Counted from the stretch's first letter, positions 1 to 6,131 are shown. The stretch is 7,259 nucleotides of DNA from Clostridia bacterium (GCA_030526935.1 JAUNBY010000025.1:9819-17077); one strand, 5' to 3'. Translations and numbers: made by a program. Notes: generated by a model from the letters alone, not told the origin.

Positions 1-213
1 GACTGGATAACGAAAAAGGACGGCGCGTCTCTCGTGGCTCAGGCGCTCATAGAGCGGGCGACGGATATAAACTTCTTCGTGGGTCGCGCGATAAACCCCG
101 CCCACCAGAATCCCGACCTTCCGATTACCTTCGGGATAAAGATTCAGCTCGTAGAAGCCCTCGCAAAGGCGCTTGAAAATATGGGCAAGAGGATTAAGGT
201 GTCTTACTTTTGA
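1..213 (+). CDS. 3' end of an unrecognised protein (C-terminal 70 residues)
   Basis: An open frame runs from the window edge to a TGA stop at 211-213 and encodes 70 residues ending in KRIKVSYF. The tail looks like a soluble, mixed alpha/beta domain. It has a charged start (DWITKKDG), a central stretch with INPAHQNPDLP, and an amphipathic helix (IQLVEALAKALENMGKRI) leading into a short basic C-terminal strand. I see no membrane segment, cysteine cluster or motif that I can assign to a family. fumC follows 74 bases later on the same strand with no clear terminator or promoter between them, so the two may share a transcript. The codon use resembles that of the neighbouring genes, which supports real coding. 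No function is proposed; the upstream part of the gene would be needed to name it. Confidence 0.7.
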   Translation, partial: DWITKKDGASLVAQALIERATDINFFVGRAINPAHQNPDLPITFGIKIQLVEALAKALENMGKRIKVSYF

Positions 214-287
214 TGTCGCATCTTTGAAACAGCGTCGCTTTGGCCGCGGCAATCTCCTTTACGCATAACAAAACGGGAGGCAGAATT

Positions 288-1652
288 ATGGAATATCGTA
301 TAGAACGGGACAGCATGGGCGAAATGAAGGTTCCCGCCGACAGGTACTGGGGCGCTCAGACACAGCGCAGCCTCGAGAATTTTAAAATCGGCGGGGAATT
401 AATGCCACGCGAAATCACCCGCGCCTTCGGAATCCTTAAAAAAGCCGCCGCGATCGCCAACAACAAGCTCGGGCGTCTGGACGACGAGAAACTTGGCTAT
501 ATATCGGCGGCCTGCGACGAGGTGATCGCGGGGGCGCTCGACGGGCACTTCCCGCTCGTAGTCTGGCAGACCGGAAGCGGAACTCAGTCCAATATGAACG
601 CCAACGAGGTCATAGCCGGGCGCGGAAACGAATTGGCGGGCAAGCGGCTGTTGCACCCGAACGACCACGTAAACATGTCTCAATCCTCGAACGACACATT
701 CCCCACCGCCATGCACATCGCGGCTGTGACGATTCTGACCGACAGAGTGCTTTTCGAGATTCGACGCCTCAAGGAAACGTTTAAAAGGCTCGAAAGGGAA
801 AATGAGGGCGTCGTCAAGACCGGTCGCACGCATTTGCAGGACGCGACGCCCATCAGGTTTTCGCAGGAGATCTCAGGCTGGCGCGGAATGCTCGAAAAGG
901 CGGAGGATCAGATAGGAAGGGCCATCGACGGCATAAGCGAACTGGCGCTCGGCGGAACCGCCGTCGGAACCGGGCTTAACTGTCCCGAGGGCTTCGATGC
1001 GCTCGTGGCCAGGGAGGTTTCAAAGCTCACCGGCAAGAGCTTCACGACTTCGCCCAACAAATTCCACGCCCTTACCAGCAAGGACGACCTCGTATTCGCC
1101 CACGGCGCTTTGAAGGCGCTGGCGGCTAATATGATGAAGATAGCCAACGACGTTCGCTGGCTTGCCAGCGGGCCTCGCGACGGACTGGGAGAGATATATA
1201 TCCCCGAAAACGAACCGGGTTCCTCCATAATGCCCGGAAAGGTCAACCCCACGCAGTGCGAGGCGGTGACGATGGTCGCGGTTCAGGTTATCGCCAACGA
1301 CGTCGCGGTCGGCATGGCGGCAAGCCAGGGCAATTTTGAATTGAACGTGTTCATGCCGGTTATCATATACAACTTCCTGCAATCGGCCAGGTTGCTTTCG
1401 GACGGCATGGCTTCCTTCAACGACCACTGCGCCGCGGGAATCGTGGCAAACAGGGAGAAGATGCGCCATAACCTCTATAACTCTCTCATGCTCGTTACGG
1501 CGCTCAATCCCTACATAGGCTACGACAACGCAGCCAAAACCGCGAAGAAGGCTTTCGCGGAAAATATATCGCTTAAACAGGCGTGTACGTCGCTCGGCTT
1601 TTTGACCGAGGAAAAGTTCGACGAGGTATTTCATCCCGAGTTGATGGCATGA
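288..1652 (+). CDS. fumC: Class II fumarate hydratase (fumarase C)
   Basis: This 454-residue protein is predicted to interconvert fumarate and (S)-malate in the cytoplasm, in the citric acid cycle or its reductive branch. Its length matches iron-independent class II fumarases, which act as homotetramers. Visible family motifs are GSGTQSNMNANEV (about 96-108), HPNDHVNMSQSSND (123-136), TGRTHLQDATP (178-188) with the catalytic base His182, and the SS-loop signature GSSIMPGKVN (311-320). Ser312, Lys318 and Asn320 correspond to E. coli FumC Ser318, Lys324 and Asn326. The GSSIMPGKVNP and HPNDHVN blocks favour fumarase over aspartase or argininosuccinate lyase. The start at 288 is chosen because GGGAGG (275-280) sits seven bases upstream of this ATG; an upstream in-frame TTG at 240 has no ribosome site and would add 16 non-conserved residues. 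A strong terminator follows the stop. No key residue is missing. Confidence 0.97.
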   Translation: MEYRIERDSMGEMKVPADRYWGAQTQRSLENFKIGGELMPREITRAFGILKKAAAIANNKLGRLDDEKLGYISAACDEVIAGALDGHFPLVVWQTGSGTQSNMNANEVIAGRGNELAGKRLLHPNDHVNMSQSSNDTFPTAMHIAAVTILTDRVLFEIRRLKETFKRLERENEGVVKTGRTHLQDATPIRFSQEISGWRGMLEKAEDQIGRAIDGISELALGGTAVGTGLNCPEGFDALVAREVSKLTGKSFTTSPNKFHALTSKDDLVFAHGALKALAANMMKIANDVRWLASGPRDGLGEIYIPENEPGSSIMPGKVNPTQCEAVTMVAVQVIANDVAVGMAASQGNFELNVFMPVIIYNFLQSARLLSDGMASFNDHCAAGIVANREKMRHNLYNSLMLVTALNPYIGYDNAAKTAKKAFAENISLKQACTSLGFLTEEKFDEVFHPELMA

Positions 1653-1673
1653 CGAATTTAGTGGGAACCGCGT

Positions 1674-2426
1674 TTAAGCGTTTGCCATGGTCGCCTCACA
1701 GACGGCGACTATGGCCTTTTTTATAAGCTCGACCACGAGACCATCGCCGGCTTCGACGGCGTTTTCTATTTCAAACGGCGCTACATCGCCTGTAAGACGG
1801 TCGCACTTTATCAAAAGCGCGTTGTGGTCGGGAGTCATTTCCAATCGCGTCGCGACGGCGTCCACGAAGAGCGCAAGCGACAGGCTTATGTCGCACAACT
1901 CGCACTTGTCGCAGGCGTTGCAGTTTTCGCAGGTTCTGCATATGCTTCCGCGCGCGACGGCGGCCATCGCCCGAAGCTTCGCCGAAAAGCTGTCCAGCGC
2001 CAGCGCCAGCCCTTCGCCGGAGACGGGCGTAAGGCTTCCGCTCGACGGAGTTTTTGCTCCGAAGGCGGCGTAGTCGAGCATGACGTCGGCCCAATCGCAC
2101 GCTCCGGTTATCATGACGGGCGCTTCGAGAATATTGCTCGAAATCTTCACGACGCCCGACTGCCTTATAACATTCAATTCTATAGCGCGATTTGAACCCA
2201 TGTCGAGCCTTGCCGTCAGGTACTTGCCGCCCTCGCCCCAGTAATACCCCGTTGTCAATACCGCCATGTCGCAAAGCTCCTCGAGCCATCGCGACAACGG
2301 CTCGTCGAACGACGCCGAAGCGTCGAGTTTGAAGTGAACGCGGTTTCTGGCTTCAACAGCCCCGGCCCCCGCGCAGACGACGCTGAATGCGATCGTCAGC
2401 GCCAACAGCTTCAGGAATACCCTCAT
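1674..2426 (-). CDS. Exported protein of unknown function with a six-cysteine CxxC ladder
   Basis: This 250-residue protein starts with a Sec signal peptide: basic MRVFLK, a hydrophobic core LLALTIAFSVV, then small residues AGAGAVEA around residues 20-26 as a likely cleavage site. SVVC at 15-18 is a poor lipobox, so a lipoprotein is unlikely. The mature part begins with an apparently folded region (about 30-125), then a linker rich in Ser, Gly and Pro (125-138). Next come an alanine-rich helix (139-160) and a cysteine ladder with Cys163, 166, 169, 172, 175 and 178, each separated by two residues. The C-terminal 70 residues hold further predicted helices and a few isolated cysteines. I recognise no family. 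The ladder suggests metal or cluster binding or a disulfide-rich segment; this is inference. The start at 2426 is preferred because AGAGGGGG lies nine bases upstream; the longer frame to 2519 would overlap the thrS end and bury the signal peptide. The gene converges on fumC with a 21-base gap and lies 70 bases downstream of thrS. Confidence 0.85.
   Translation of the reverse strand: MRVFLKLLALTIAFSVVCAGAGAVEARNRVHFKLDASASFDEPLSRWLEELCDMAVLTTGYYWGEGGKYLTARLDMGSNRAIELNVIRQSGVVKISSNILEAPVMITGACDWADVMLDYAAFGAKTPSSGSLTPVSGEGLALALDSFSAKLRAMAAVARGSICRTCENCNACDKCELCDISLSLALFVDAVATRLEMTPDHNALLIKCDRLTGDVAPFEIENAVEAGDGLVVELIKKAIVAVCEATMANA
1684..1722 (+). terminator. Rho-independent terminator of fumC, inside the convergent gene
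   Basis: The arms GCCATGGTCGCC (1684-1695) and GGCGACTATGGC (1704-1715) form a 12-bp stem with one G-T pair and an 8-base loop. One C and then six T residues (1717-1722) follow. The hairpin begins 31 bases after the fumC stop and lies wholly within the last codons of the gene on the opposite strand. It has no T-tract in the minus direction, so it should act only on fumC transcripts. Confidence 0.9.
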
Positions 2427-2431
2427 ACAAT

Positions 2432-2469
2432 AAAACCCCCTCTCGCAGTGCTTATATGCGAAAAGGGGG
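2432..2469 (-). terminator. Probable thrS terminator hairpin overlapping the next gene's ribosome site
   Basis: On the minus strand CCCCCTTTTCGCA (2469 down to 2457) can pair with TGCGAGAGGGGG (2447 down to 2436), with one bulged T and one G-T pair around a 9-base loop. TTTTATT follows. The hairpin starts about 27 bases past the thrS stop, as expected of an intrinsic terminator, although the T-tract is short. Its 3' arm contains the AGAGGGGG that serves as Shine-Dalgarno for the exported-protein gene, so read-through RNA would have a masked ribosome site. Confidence 0.6.
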
Positions 2470-2477
2470 CTTGTCAA
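2451..2477 (-). promoter_or_regulatory. Weak candidate promoter for the cysteine-ladder gene
   Basis: A perfect -35 TTGACA (2477-2472) is followed by TATAAG (2456-2451) at a short 15-base spacing. Transcription would start near 2444 and give a very short leader holding the ribosome site without the 5' arm of the hairpin. The spacing is poor, so this remains tentative; the gene could instead rely on read-through from thrS. Confidence 0.35.
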
Positions 2478-2496
2478 CACCGATTCTAAAAATATG

Positions 2497-4395
2497 CTAT
2501 AGTTTGTCCTCGATTTCACGGGTAAATTTCGCTATCAATTCCTCTACGGTCATAGTGCCTATATCGCCGTCCTTGCGGGAGCGAACCGCCGCCGTGCCAT
2601 TTTCGGCTTCCTTGTCTCCAAGAACCAGCATGTAAGGAACCTTTTCCATCTGGGCCTCGCGAATCTTAAAGCCGATTTTTTCGTTGCGAAGGTCGCTTTC
2701 GACCCTGATGCCCGCGGCTTCGAGGCGCCTGACGATGGACATGGCCGCTTCGTCGGCGCGGTTGGTGATGGTCATGACCTTGACCTGAACGGGGCTTAGC
2801 CACATGGGGAACGCGCCCGCGAAGTGCTCGGTCAATATGCCTATGAAGCGCTCTATGGAGCCGTATATGGTGCGGTGGAGCATTACCGGGCGGTGCTTTT
2901 CCCCGTCGGGGCCTATGTAGTTCATGTCAAAGCGCTCTGGCATGTTCATGTCGAGCTGTATCGTTCCGCACTGCCAGGTGCGGCCTATGCTGTCCTCGAG
3001 GTGGTAGTCGATCTTGGGGCCGTAGAAAGCGCCGTCGCCCTCGTTTATCGTGTATTCCACGCCCAGCTCGTCCAAAGCGCCCTTGAGTCCGTTGGTCGCC
3101 TGCTCCCACATCTCGTCCGTGCCCATGGAGTTTTCGGGGCGCGTGGACAGTTCCACGCGGTATTTGAAGCCGAAGAGCTTGTATACCATGTCGTCGAGCT
3201 TGTGAACGCCAATTACCTCGTCCTTTATCTGTTCGGGGGTGATGAACAGATGCGCGTCGTCCTGAGTGAAGCAGCGAACGCGCATGAGTCCGTGCATGGC
3301 GCCCGAAAGCTCGTGGCGGTGGACTATGCCCAATTCGCCCATCCTCAGCGGAAGTTCGCGGTACGACCAGTTCTTGCGCTTGTAGACCAGAATGCCGCCG
3401 GGGCAGTTCATGGGCTTGAGGGCGAATTTCTGATCGTCTATGACGGTCGTGTACATATTGTCCTTATAGTGATCCCAGTGGCCGGATTCCTCCCAGAGCT
3501 TTATATTGAGCATTATGGGAGTGCGGCACTCGACATAGCCGTTTTCCCTGTGGATCTTGCGCCAATAGCCTTCAAGCTCGTTTCTGAGAACCATGCCCTT
3601 GGGAAAGAAGAACGGGAAGCCGGGGCCTTCGTCGAAAATGGCGAACAGGTCGAGTTCGCGGCCAAGCTTGCGATGGTCGCGCTTTTTGGCTTCTTCCATG
3701 CGCTTGAGGTATTCCTCGAGCGCGTCCTTGTCGAAAAACGCCGTGCCGTATATGCGCTGGAGCATCTTGTTGTGCTCGTCGCCGCGCCAGTAAGCTCCGG
3801 CGATGCTCGTGAGCTTAAATGCCTTCACTCCTCCGGTGGACGGCAGGTGAGGCCCCGCGCAAAGGTCGGTGAAATCGCCCTGCCTGTAAAAAGATATTAC
3901 GGCGTCCTCGGGCAGGTCGTTTATCAATTCCTCCTTGTAGGGCTGTCCCATCCCGCGCACGTATTCCAAGGCTTCGGCTCTGGGAAGTTCGAATCTCTCG
4001 AGGGGAGTGTTTTTCTTTATTATCTTCGCCATTTCCTTTTCGACCGCCGCGAGGAAATCGGGCGTGAAAGGCTCCTCGACGTCGAAATCGTAGTAAAAGC
4101 CGTTGTCGATGGCGGGACCTATGGCGAGCTTCGCCTTGGGATTGAGGTGAAGTACCGCCTGAGCCATGACGTGGCTCGCGGTGTGGCGCAGGGTCTTTCT
4201 GCCGTCCTCGTCGTCGAAGGTGAGTATCTCAAGCTCGTGGTCGCCCGTTATAGGCGTGGTGAGGGAGACGGTTTCACCATCCACCTTCGCCGCCAGAGCT
4301 TTCTTTTTAAGGCTGTTGGACAATTCGCCCGCTATTTCCAGGGCCGTCTTGCCGTCCGCGAATTCCCGCTGTTCTCCACGCATTGTAAGAAGCAT
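2497..4395 (-). CDS. thrS: Threonyl-tRNA synthetase
   Basis: The 632-residue product charges tRNA-Thr with threonine in the cytoplasm, using ATP. Domains in order: a TGS domain (about 1-62); an editing domain with HTASH (71-75) and CAGPH (179-183), which clears mischarged Ser-tRNA-Thr; the class II catalytic core (about 245-535); and an anticodon-binding domain (about 537-632). The core shows the zinc ligands Cys331 (MNCPGG), His382 (DDAHLF) and His507 (MLHRTI), matching E. coli Cys334, His385 and His511. It also has motif 2 around RHELSGAMHGLMRVR and motif 3 with GSIERFIGIL. The length is normal and nothing essential is missing. The ATG at 4395 is chosen because AGGAGG lies six bases upstream and the TGS domain begins there; the longer frame to 4650 runs through the riboswitch. 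Expression is predicted to be controlled by the T-box leader. The gene is divergent from the Fur-family gene. Confidence 0.98.
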   Translation of the reverse strand: MLLTMRGEQREFADGKTALEIAGELSNSLKKKALAAKVDGETVSLTTPITGDHELEILTFDDEDGRKTLRHTASHVMAQAVLHLNPKAKLAIGPAIDNGFYYDFDVEEPFTPDFLAAVEKEMAKIIKKNTPLERFELPRAEALEYVRGMGQPYKEELINDLPEDAVISFYRQGDFTDLCAGPHLPSTGGVKAFKLTSIAGAYWRGDEHNKMLQRIYGTAFFDKDALEEYLKRMEEAKKRDHRKLGRELDLFAIFDEGPGFPFFFPKGMVLRNELEGYWRKIHRENGYVECRTPIMLNIKLWEESGHWDHYKDNMYTTVIDDQKFALKPMNCPGGILVYKRKNWSYRELPLRMGELGIVHRHELSGAMHGLMRVRCFTQDDAHLFITPEQIKDEVIGVHKLDDMVYKLFGFKYRVELSTRPENSMGTDEMWEQATNGLKGALDELGVEYTINEGDGAFYGPKIDYHLEDSIGRTWQCGTIQLDMNMPERFDMNYIGPDGEKHRPVMLHRTIYGSIERFIGILTEHFAGAFPMWLSPVQVKVMTITNRADEAAMSIVRRLEAAGIRVESDLRNEKIGFKIREAQMEKVPYMLVLGDKEAENGTAAVRSRKDGDIGTMTVEELIAKFTREIEDKL

Positions 4396-4628
4396 AGTAT
4401 TCCTCCTAAAAAATAAAATCCCTTCAAAAATATGAAGGGACGAGCATACGCCCGCGGTTCCACCCAACTTGAATAAACCACTTTGACGGGCTATATCGCG
4501 CCCGCGCGGCGCCGGTCGCGGGGTGGTAAGCCTTTTTCTCCGGCAAGGCGCGCTTTCAGCTGATGCGCGCCATCTCTTTTGCCGAACCATGAAAGACCCT
4601 TCCCGTTCATCCCGACGGTTATGATAAT
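4396..4628 (-). promoter_or_regulatory. T-box riboswitch leader of thrS
   Basis: The leader carries the T-box sequence GGGTGGAACCGCGGG (4465-4451). Stem I's distal part is clear: CGGCAA pairs with TTGCCG (4584-4579 with 4546-4541), flanking an AAGAGAT bulge and a 7-bp GGCGCGC/GCGCGCC stem. The distal loop ATCAGCTGAAA has the GNUG-type GCTG. The likely specifier is ACC (4527-4525), a threonine codon followed by A. The T-box bulge TGGA implies a tRNA ending UCCA. The antiterminator would use GGG with CCC and CGGGC with GCTCG around a GTAT loop. Uncharged tRNA-Thr should stabilise it and permit thrS transcription. The lower part of Stem I is less certain, so the specifier call is tentative. Confidence 0.93.
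4408..4440 (-). terminator. T-box terminator hairpin
   Basis: On the minus strand TCCCTTCA (4440-4433) pairs with TGAAGGGA (4426-4419), an 8-bp stem with a 6-base loop. It is followed by TTTTATTTTTT (4418-4408). The 5' arm overlaps the CCC needed for the antiterminator, so the two structures exclude each other. The T-run ends directly against the AGGAGG of thrS. Confidence 0.92.
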
Positions 4629-4634
4629 AAGGCA

Positions 4635-4663
4635 AGTATAGCCTTGGCAAAGCCCGATGTCAA
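4635..4663 (-). promoter_or_regulatory. thrS promoter
   Basis: TTGACA (4663-4658) and TATACT (4640-4635) are separated by exactly 17 bases, close to the housekeeping sigma consensus. A start near 4628 fits the 5' end of the T-box leader and gives a leader of about 230 bases. Confidence 0.9.
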
Positions 4664-4675
4664 GTAAATTTTAAC

Positions 4676-4701
4676 GTCAGAGGCGTACCATATGCCTTGA
4701 C
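4676..4701. promoter_or_regulatory. Imperfect dyad between the thrS and fur promoters
   Basis: The arms GTCA + AGGCGTA (4676-4679, 4681-4687) and TATGCCT + TGAC (4691-4701) are complementary apart from one G-T pair and one unpaired G (4680), around the centre CCA. The dyad sits upstream of the thrS -35 and overlaps the fur-side -35 (4697-4702). It lies outside both transcripts, so a DNA-binding role is more likely than an RNA structure. It does not match the usual Fur or Zur box. Confidence 0.45.
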
Positions 4702-4725
4702 ATAAATGACAATAGACGATATAAT
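4697..4725 (+). promoter_or_regulatory. Consensus promoter of the fur-znuA-deoR operon
   Basis: TTGACA (4697-4702) and TATAAT (4720-4725) with a 17-base spacer match the housekeeping consensus perfectly. Transcription should begin near 4732, which puts the ATG at 4706 upstream of the transcript and supports the GTG start at 4760. A promoter this strong usually needs repression. Confidence 0.92.
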
Positions 4726-4742
4726 TCGGGAACGAATCCCGA
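4726..4742. promoter_or_regulatory. Inverted repeat at the fur transcription start, candidate operator
   Basis: TCGGGA (4726-4731) and TCCCGA (4737-4742) are a perfect 6-bp inverted repeat with a 5-base spacer. It directly abuts the -10 box and spans the predicted start site, a classic place for a repressor to block initiation. Autoregulation by the Fur-family product is an inference; the sequence is less AT-rich than known Fur boxes. Confidence 0.4.
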
Positions 4743-4759
4743 TTTCGAGGGGGGATATT

Positions 4760-5179
4760 GTGGCCGGGAGCTACAGGACTAAACAGCGGGACATGCTCAA
4801 GCGCTTTCTTATCGACAACGCCGGAGTTGACTTTACGGTAGACGAGATTGTGACGGGGCTTCGCGAAAACCTGGGAGATGACGCGCCGGGCAGGAGCACG
4901 ATATACCGGCTCATCGCTGAATTTGAGGAGAAGGGAATCGTCAAACGCTTTTACCGCGAGGCGGACGGACGCGCGGCGTTTGAGTATCTGGACAAGAGCG
5001 TTTGCGAGAAGCATCTTCACATAAAATGCGAGAGTTGCGGACAGCTTTACCATTTGGGAGACGAGGTATCCGGGAGCATAGAAGAAATGCTCAGATCGAA
5101 GGAGCATGTTTTTATCGATATGGCGGATACTGTGCTTATGGGACGATGCGAGAAATGCATTAAAGGGAGAGGCGAATAG
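4760..5179 (+). CDS. Fur-family metal-responsive regulator, Zur-like
   Basis: This 139-residue protein is a cytoplasmic DNA-binding repressor of the Fur family. Residues 5-75 form the winged helix, with the recognition region RSTIYRLIAEFEEKGIV (45-61). The dimerisation part follows, with the family core HLHIKCESCG (85-94). Cys90-x2-Cys93 and Cys130-x2-Cys133 are the structural zinc site. Asp78, Cys82, His85 and His87 resemble the regulatory zinc site of Zur proteins, though the spacing from Cys82 differs from actinobacterial Zur. With a ZnuA-like gene immediately next to it, zinc sensing is the best guess; iron, manganese or peroxide sensing is not excluded. The GTG start is preferred because GAGGGGGG lies a few bases upstream and Fur proteins typically begin just before a (Y)RTKQR-like motif; the in-frame ATG at 4706 lies inside the promoter. 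The stop codon TAG is followed at once by the ATG of the next gene. Confidence 0.92.
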   Translation: MAGSYRTKQRDMLKRFLIDNAGVDFTVDEIVTGLRENLGDDAPGRSTIYRLIAEFEEKGIVKRFYREADGRAAFEYLDKSVCEKHLHIKCESCGQLYHLGDEVSGSIEEMLRSKEHVFIDMADTVLMGRCEKCIKGRGE

Positions 5180-6127
5180 ATGAAAAGGGTCTTATTATTG
5201 CTTATGACGGTATTTTTGACCGCGTGCTGTCCGGTAAGGGGCGAGGCGCGGCTTAATATAGTGACGACGACCTTTCCGCAATACGACTGGATAGTCAATA
5301 TTATGGGCGACGAGGCTGAAAACGCCGATATAACGCTGCTCGCGAAAAGCGGTGATATGCACAGCTTCCAACCCTCGGCAAACGATATAATCGCAATATC
5401 CACATGCGATATGTTCGTCTATGTCGGCGGCGAGTCGGACAGCTGGGTCAACGACGTTTTGAAAGGCGCGCGCAACCCGGATATGGCAGCCGTTTCAATG
5501 CTTGAGATCGCGGGCGAAGGGCTCATAGAGACCTCGCACGAAGGACACGACCACGATGAGGAAAGCCACGACCACGAGGAACGCGACGAAGACCACGTCT
5601 ATGACGAGCACGTATGGCTCTCGCTCAGAATGTCGCAGACCATATGCGGGGAACTGGCGGAGGTTTTGGCGCGCCTTGACCCCGAAAACGCCTCGAAATA
5701 TCGGGAAAACGCGCAAGCCTATATCGAAAAGCTGGCTGATCTCGACGAACGCTACATTGCGACGGTCGAATCCTCCACAAAGCGCACATTGCTGTTCGCT
5801 GACAGGTTTCCTTTCGGATATATGACAAGAGACTATGGACTTGAATACTGCGCGGCATTCGAGGGATGCGAAGCGGAAGCGGAGACGAGCTTTGAGACGG
5901 TGGCGCACCTCGCGAAGGATCTGAGAGAGCTTAACCTGTCGGCGGTTCTTGTGATAGACGGTTCGAATGACGATTTGGCGTCAACCGTAATATCAAGCGC
6001 GGGAATGGAACCCGGCGACGTCGAGATACTGCGGCTTAATTCGATGCAGTCCGCGAACGATCAGAGTAAGAGCTATCTGTCGGTAATGGAGGATAATCTG
6101 TACGTTCTTCAGGCGGCGCTCAATTGA
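5180..6127 (+). CDS. ZnuA-like zinc/manganese ABC transporter substrate-binding lipoprotein
   Basis: This 315-residue protein is the extracytoplasmic binding component of a cluster A-I metal ABC transporter (ZnuA/TroA type). It starts with a lipoprotein signal peptide ending in the lipobox LTAC (13-16), so Cys16 should be lipidated and anchored to the outer face of the membrane. Likely metal ligands are His61 (GDMHSFQPS), His144 (DEHVW), Asp208 (ADRFPFGY, where many homologues have His) and an acidic residue near Asp260 (VID). Between them is a flexible loop (120-144) with seven His and many acidic residues, typical of zinc-binding members. The Asp in place of the third His resembles a DRFPF-type variant that I associate with Gram-positive homologues. 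Its ribosome site GGGAGAGG (5165-5172) lies inside the upstream fur-like gene, and the ATG abuts that gene's stop codon, so translation is probably coupled. Genes for the permease and ATPase do not follow. Zinc is the favoured substrate; manganese is possible. Confidence 0.93.
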   Translation: MKRVLLLLMTVFLTACCPVRGEARLNIVTTTFPQYDWIVNIMGDEAENADITLLAKSGDMHSFQPSANDIIAISTCDMFVYVGGESDSWVNDVLKGARNPDMAAVSMLEIAGEGLIETSHEGHDHDEESHDHEERDEDHVYDEHVWLSLRMSQTICGELAEVLARLDPENASKYRENAQAYIEKLADLDERYIATVESSTKRTLLFADRFPFGYMTRDYGLEYCAAFEGCEAEAETSFETVAHLAKDLRELNLSAVLVIDGSNDDLASTVISSAGMEPGDVEILRLNSMQSANDQSKSYLSVMEDNLYVLQAALN

Positions 6128-6131
6128 GCGC
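6116..6131. repeat. 16-bp perfect palindrome spanning the znuA-like stop codon
   Basis: GCGCTCAATTGAGCGC is fully self-complementary. It includes the TGA stop (6125-6127) and ends immediately before the GGAGG (6132-6136) of the DeoR gene. As RNA it could form a 6-bp GC-rich stem with an AATT loop. It lacks a T-tract, so it is not an intrinsic terminator. Confidence 0.8.

Noticed and set aside
240..287. Longer fumC start at a TTG
   Set aside because: No ribosome site precedes it, and the extra 16 residues do not look like fumarase; the ATG at 288 has GGGAGG at ideal spacing.
2373..2384. Possible lipobox SVVC in the exported protein
   Set aside because: Val immediately before the Cys is not accepted at a typical lipobox, and a better type I cleavage region (AGAVEA) follows.
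2427..2519. Upstream start for the cysteine-ladder protein
   Set aside because: It would overlap the thrS end and place 31 residues ahead of a clear signal peptide; the internal ATG has a strong ribosome site.
2824..4416. 530-codon open frame on the plus strand opposite thrS
   Set aside because: It is entirely antisense to the unmistakable thrS, has no ribosome site or promoter, and its composition (many Val, Ala, Glu, Leu and Tyr) is typical of the complement of GC-rich coding DNA.
4396..4650. N-terminal extension of thrS by 85 codons
   Set aside because: The stretch is the T-box leader RNA and terminator, and the conserved protein begins at the ATG at 4395 with AGGAGG.
5495..5908. Minus-strand frames opposite the ZnuA-like gene
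   Set aside because: They are shadows of a well-supported gene, with no ribosome sites and no family resemblance.
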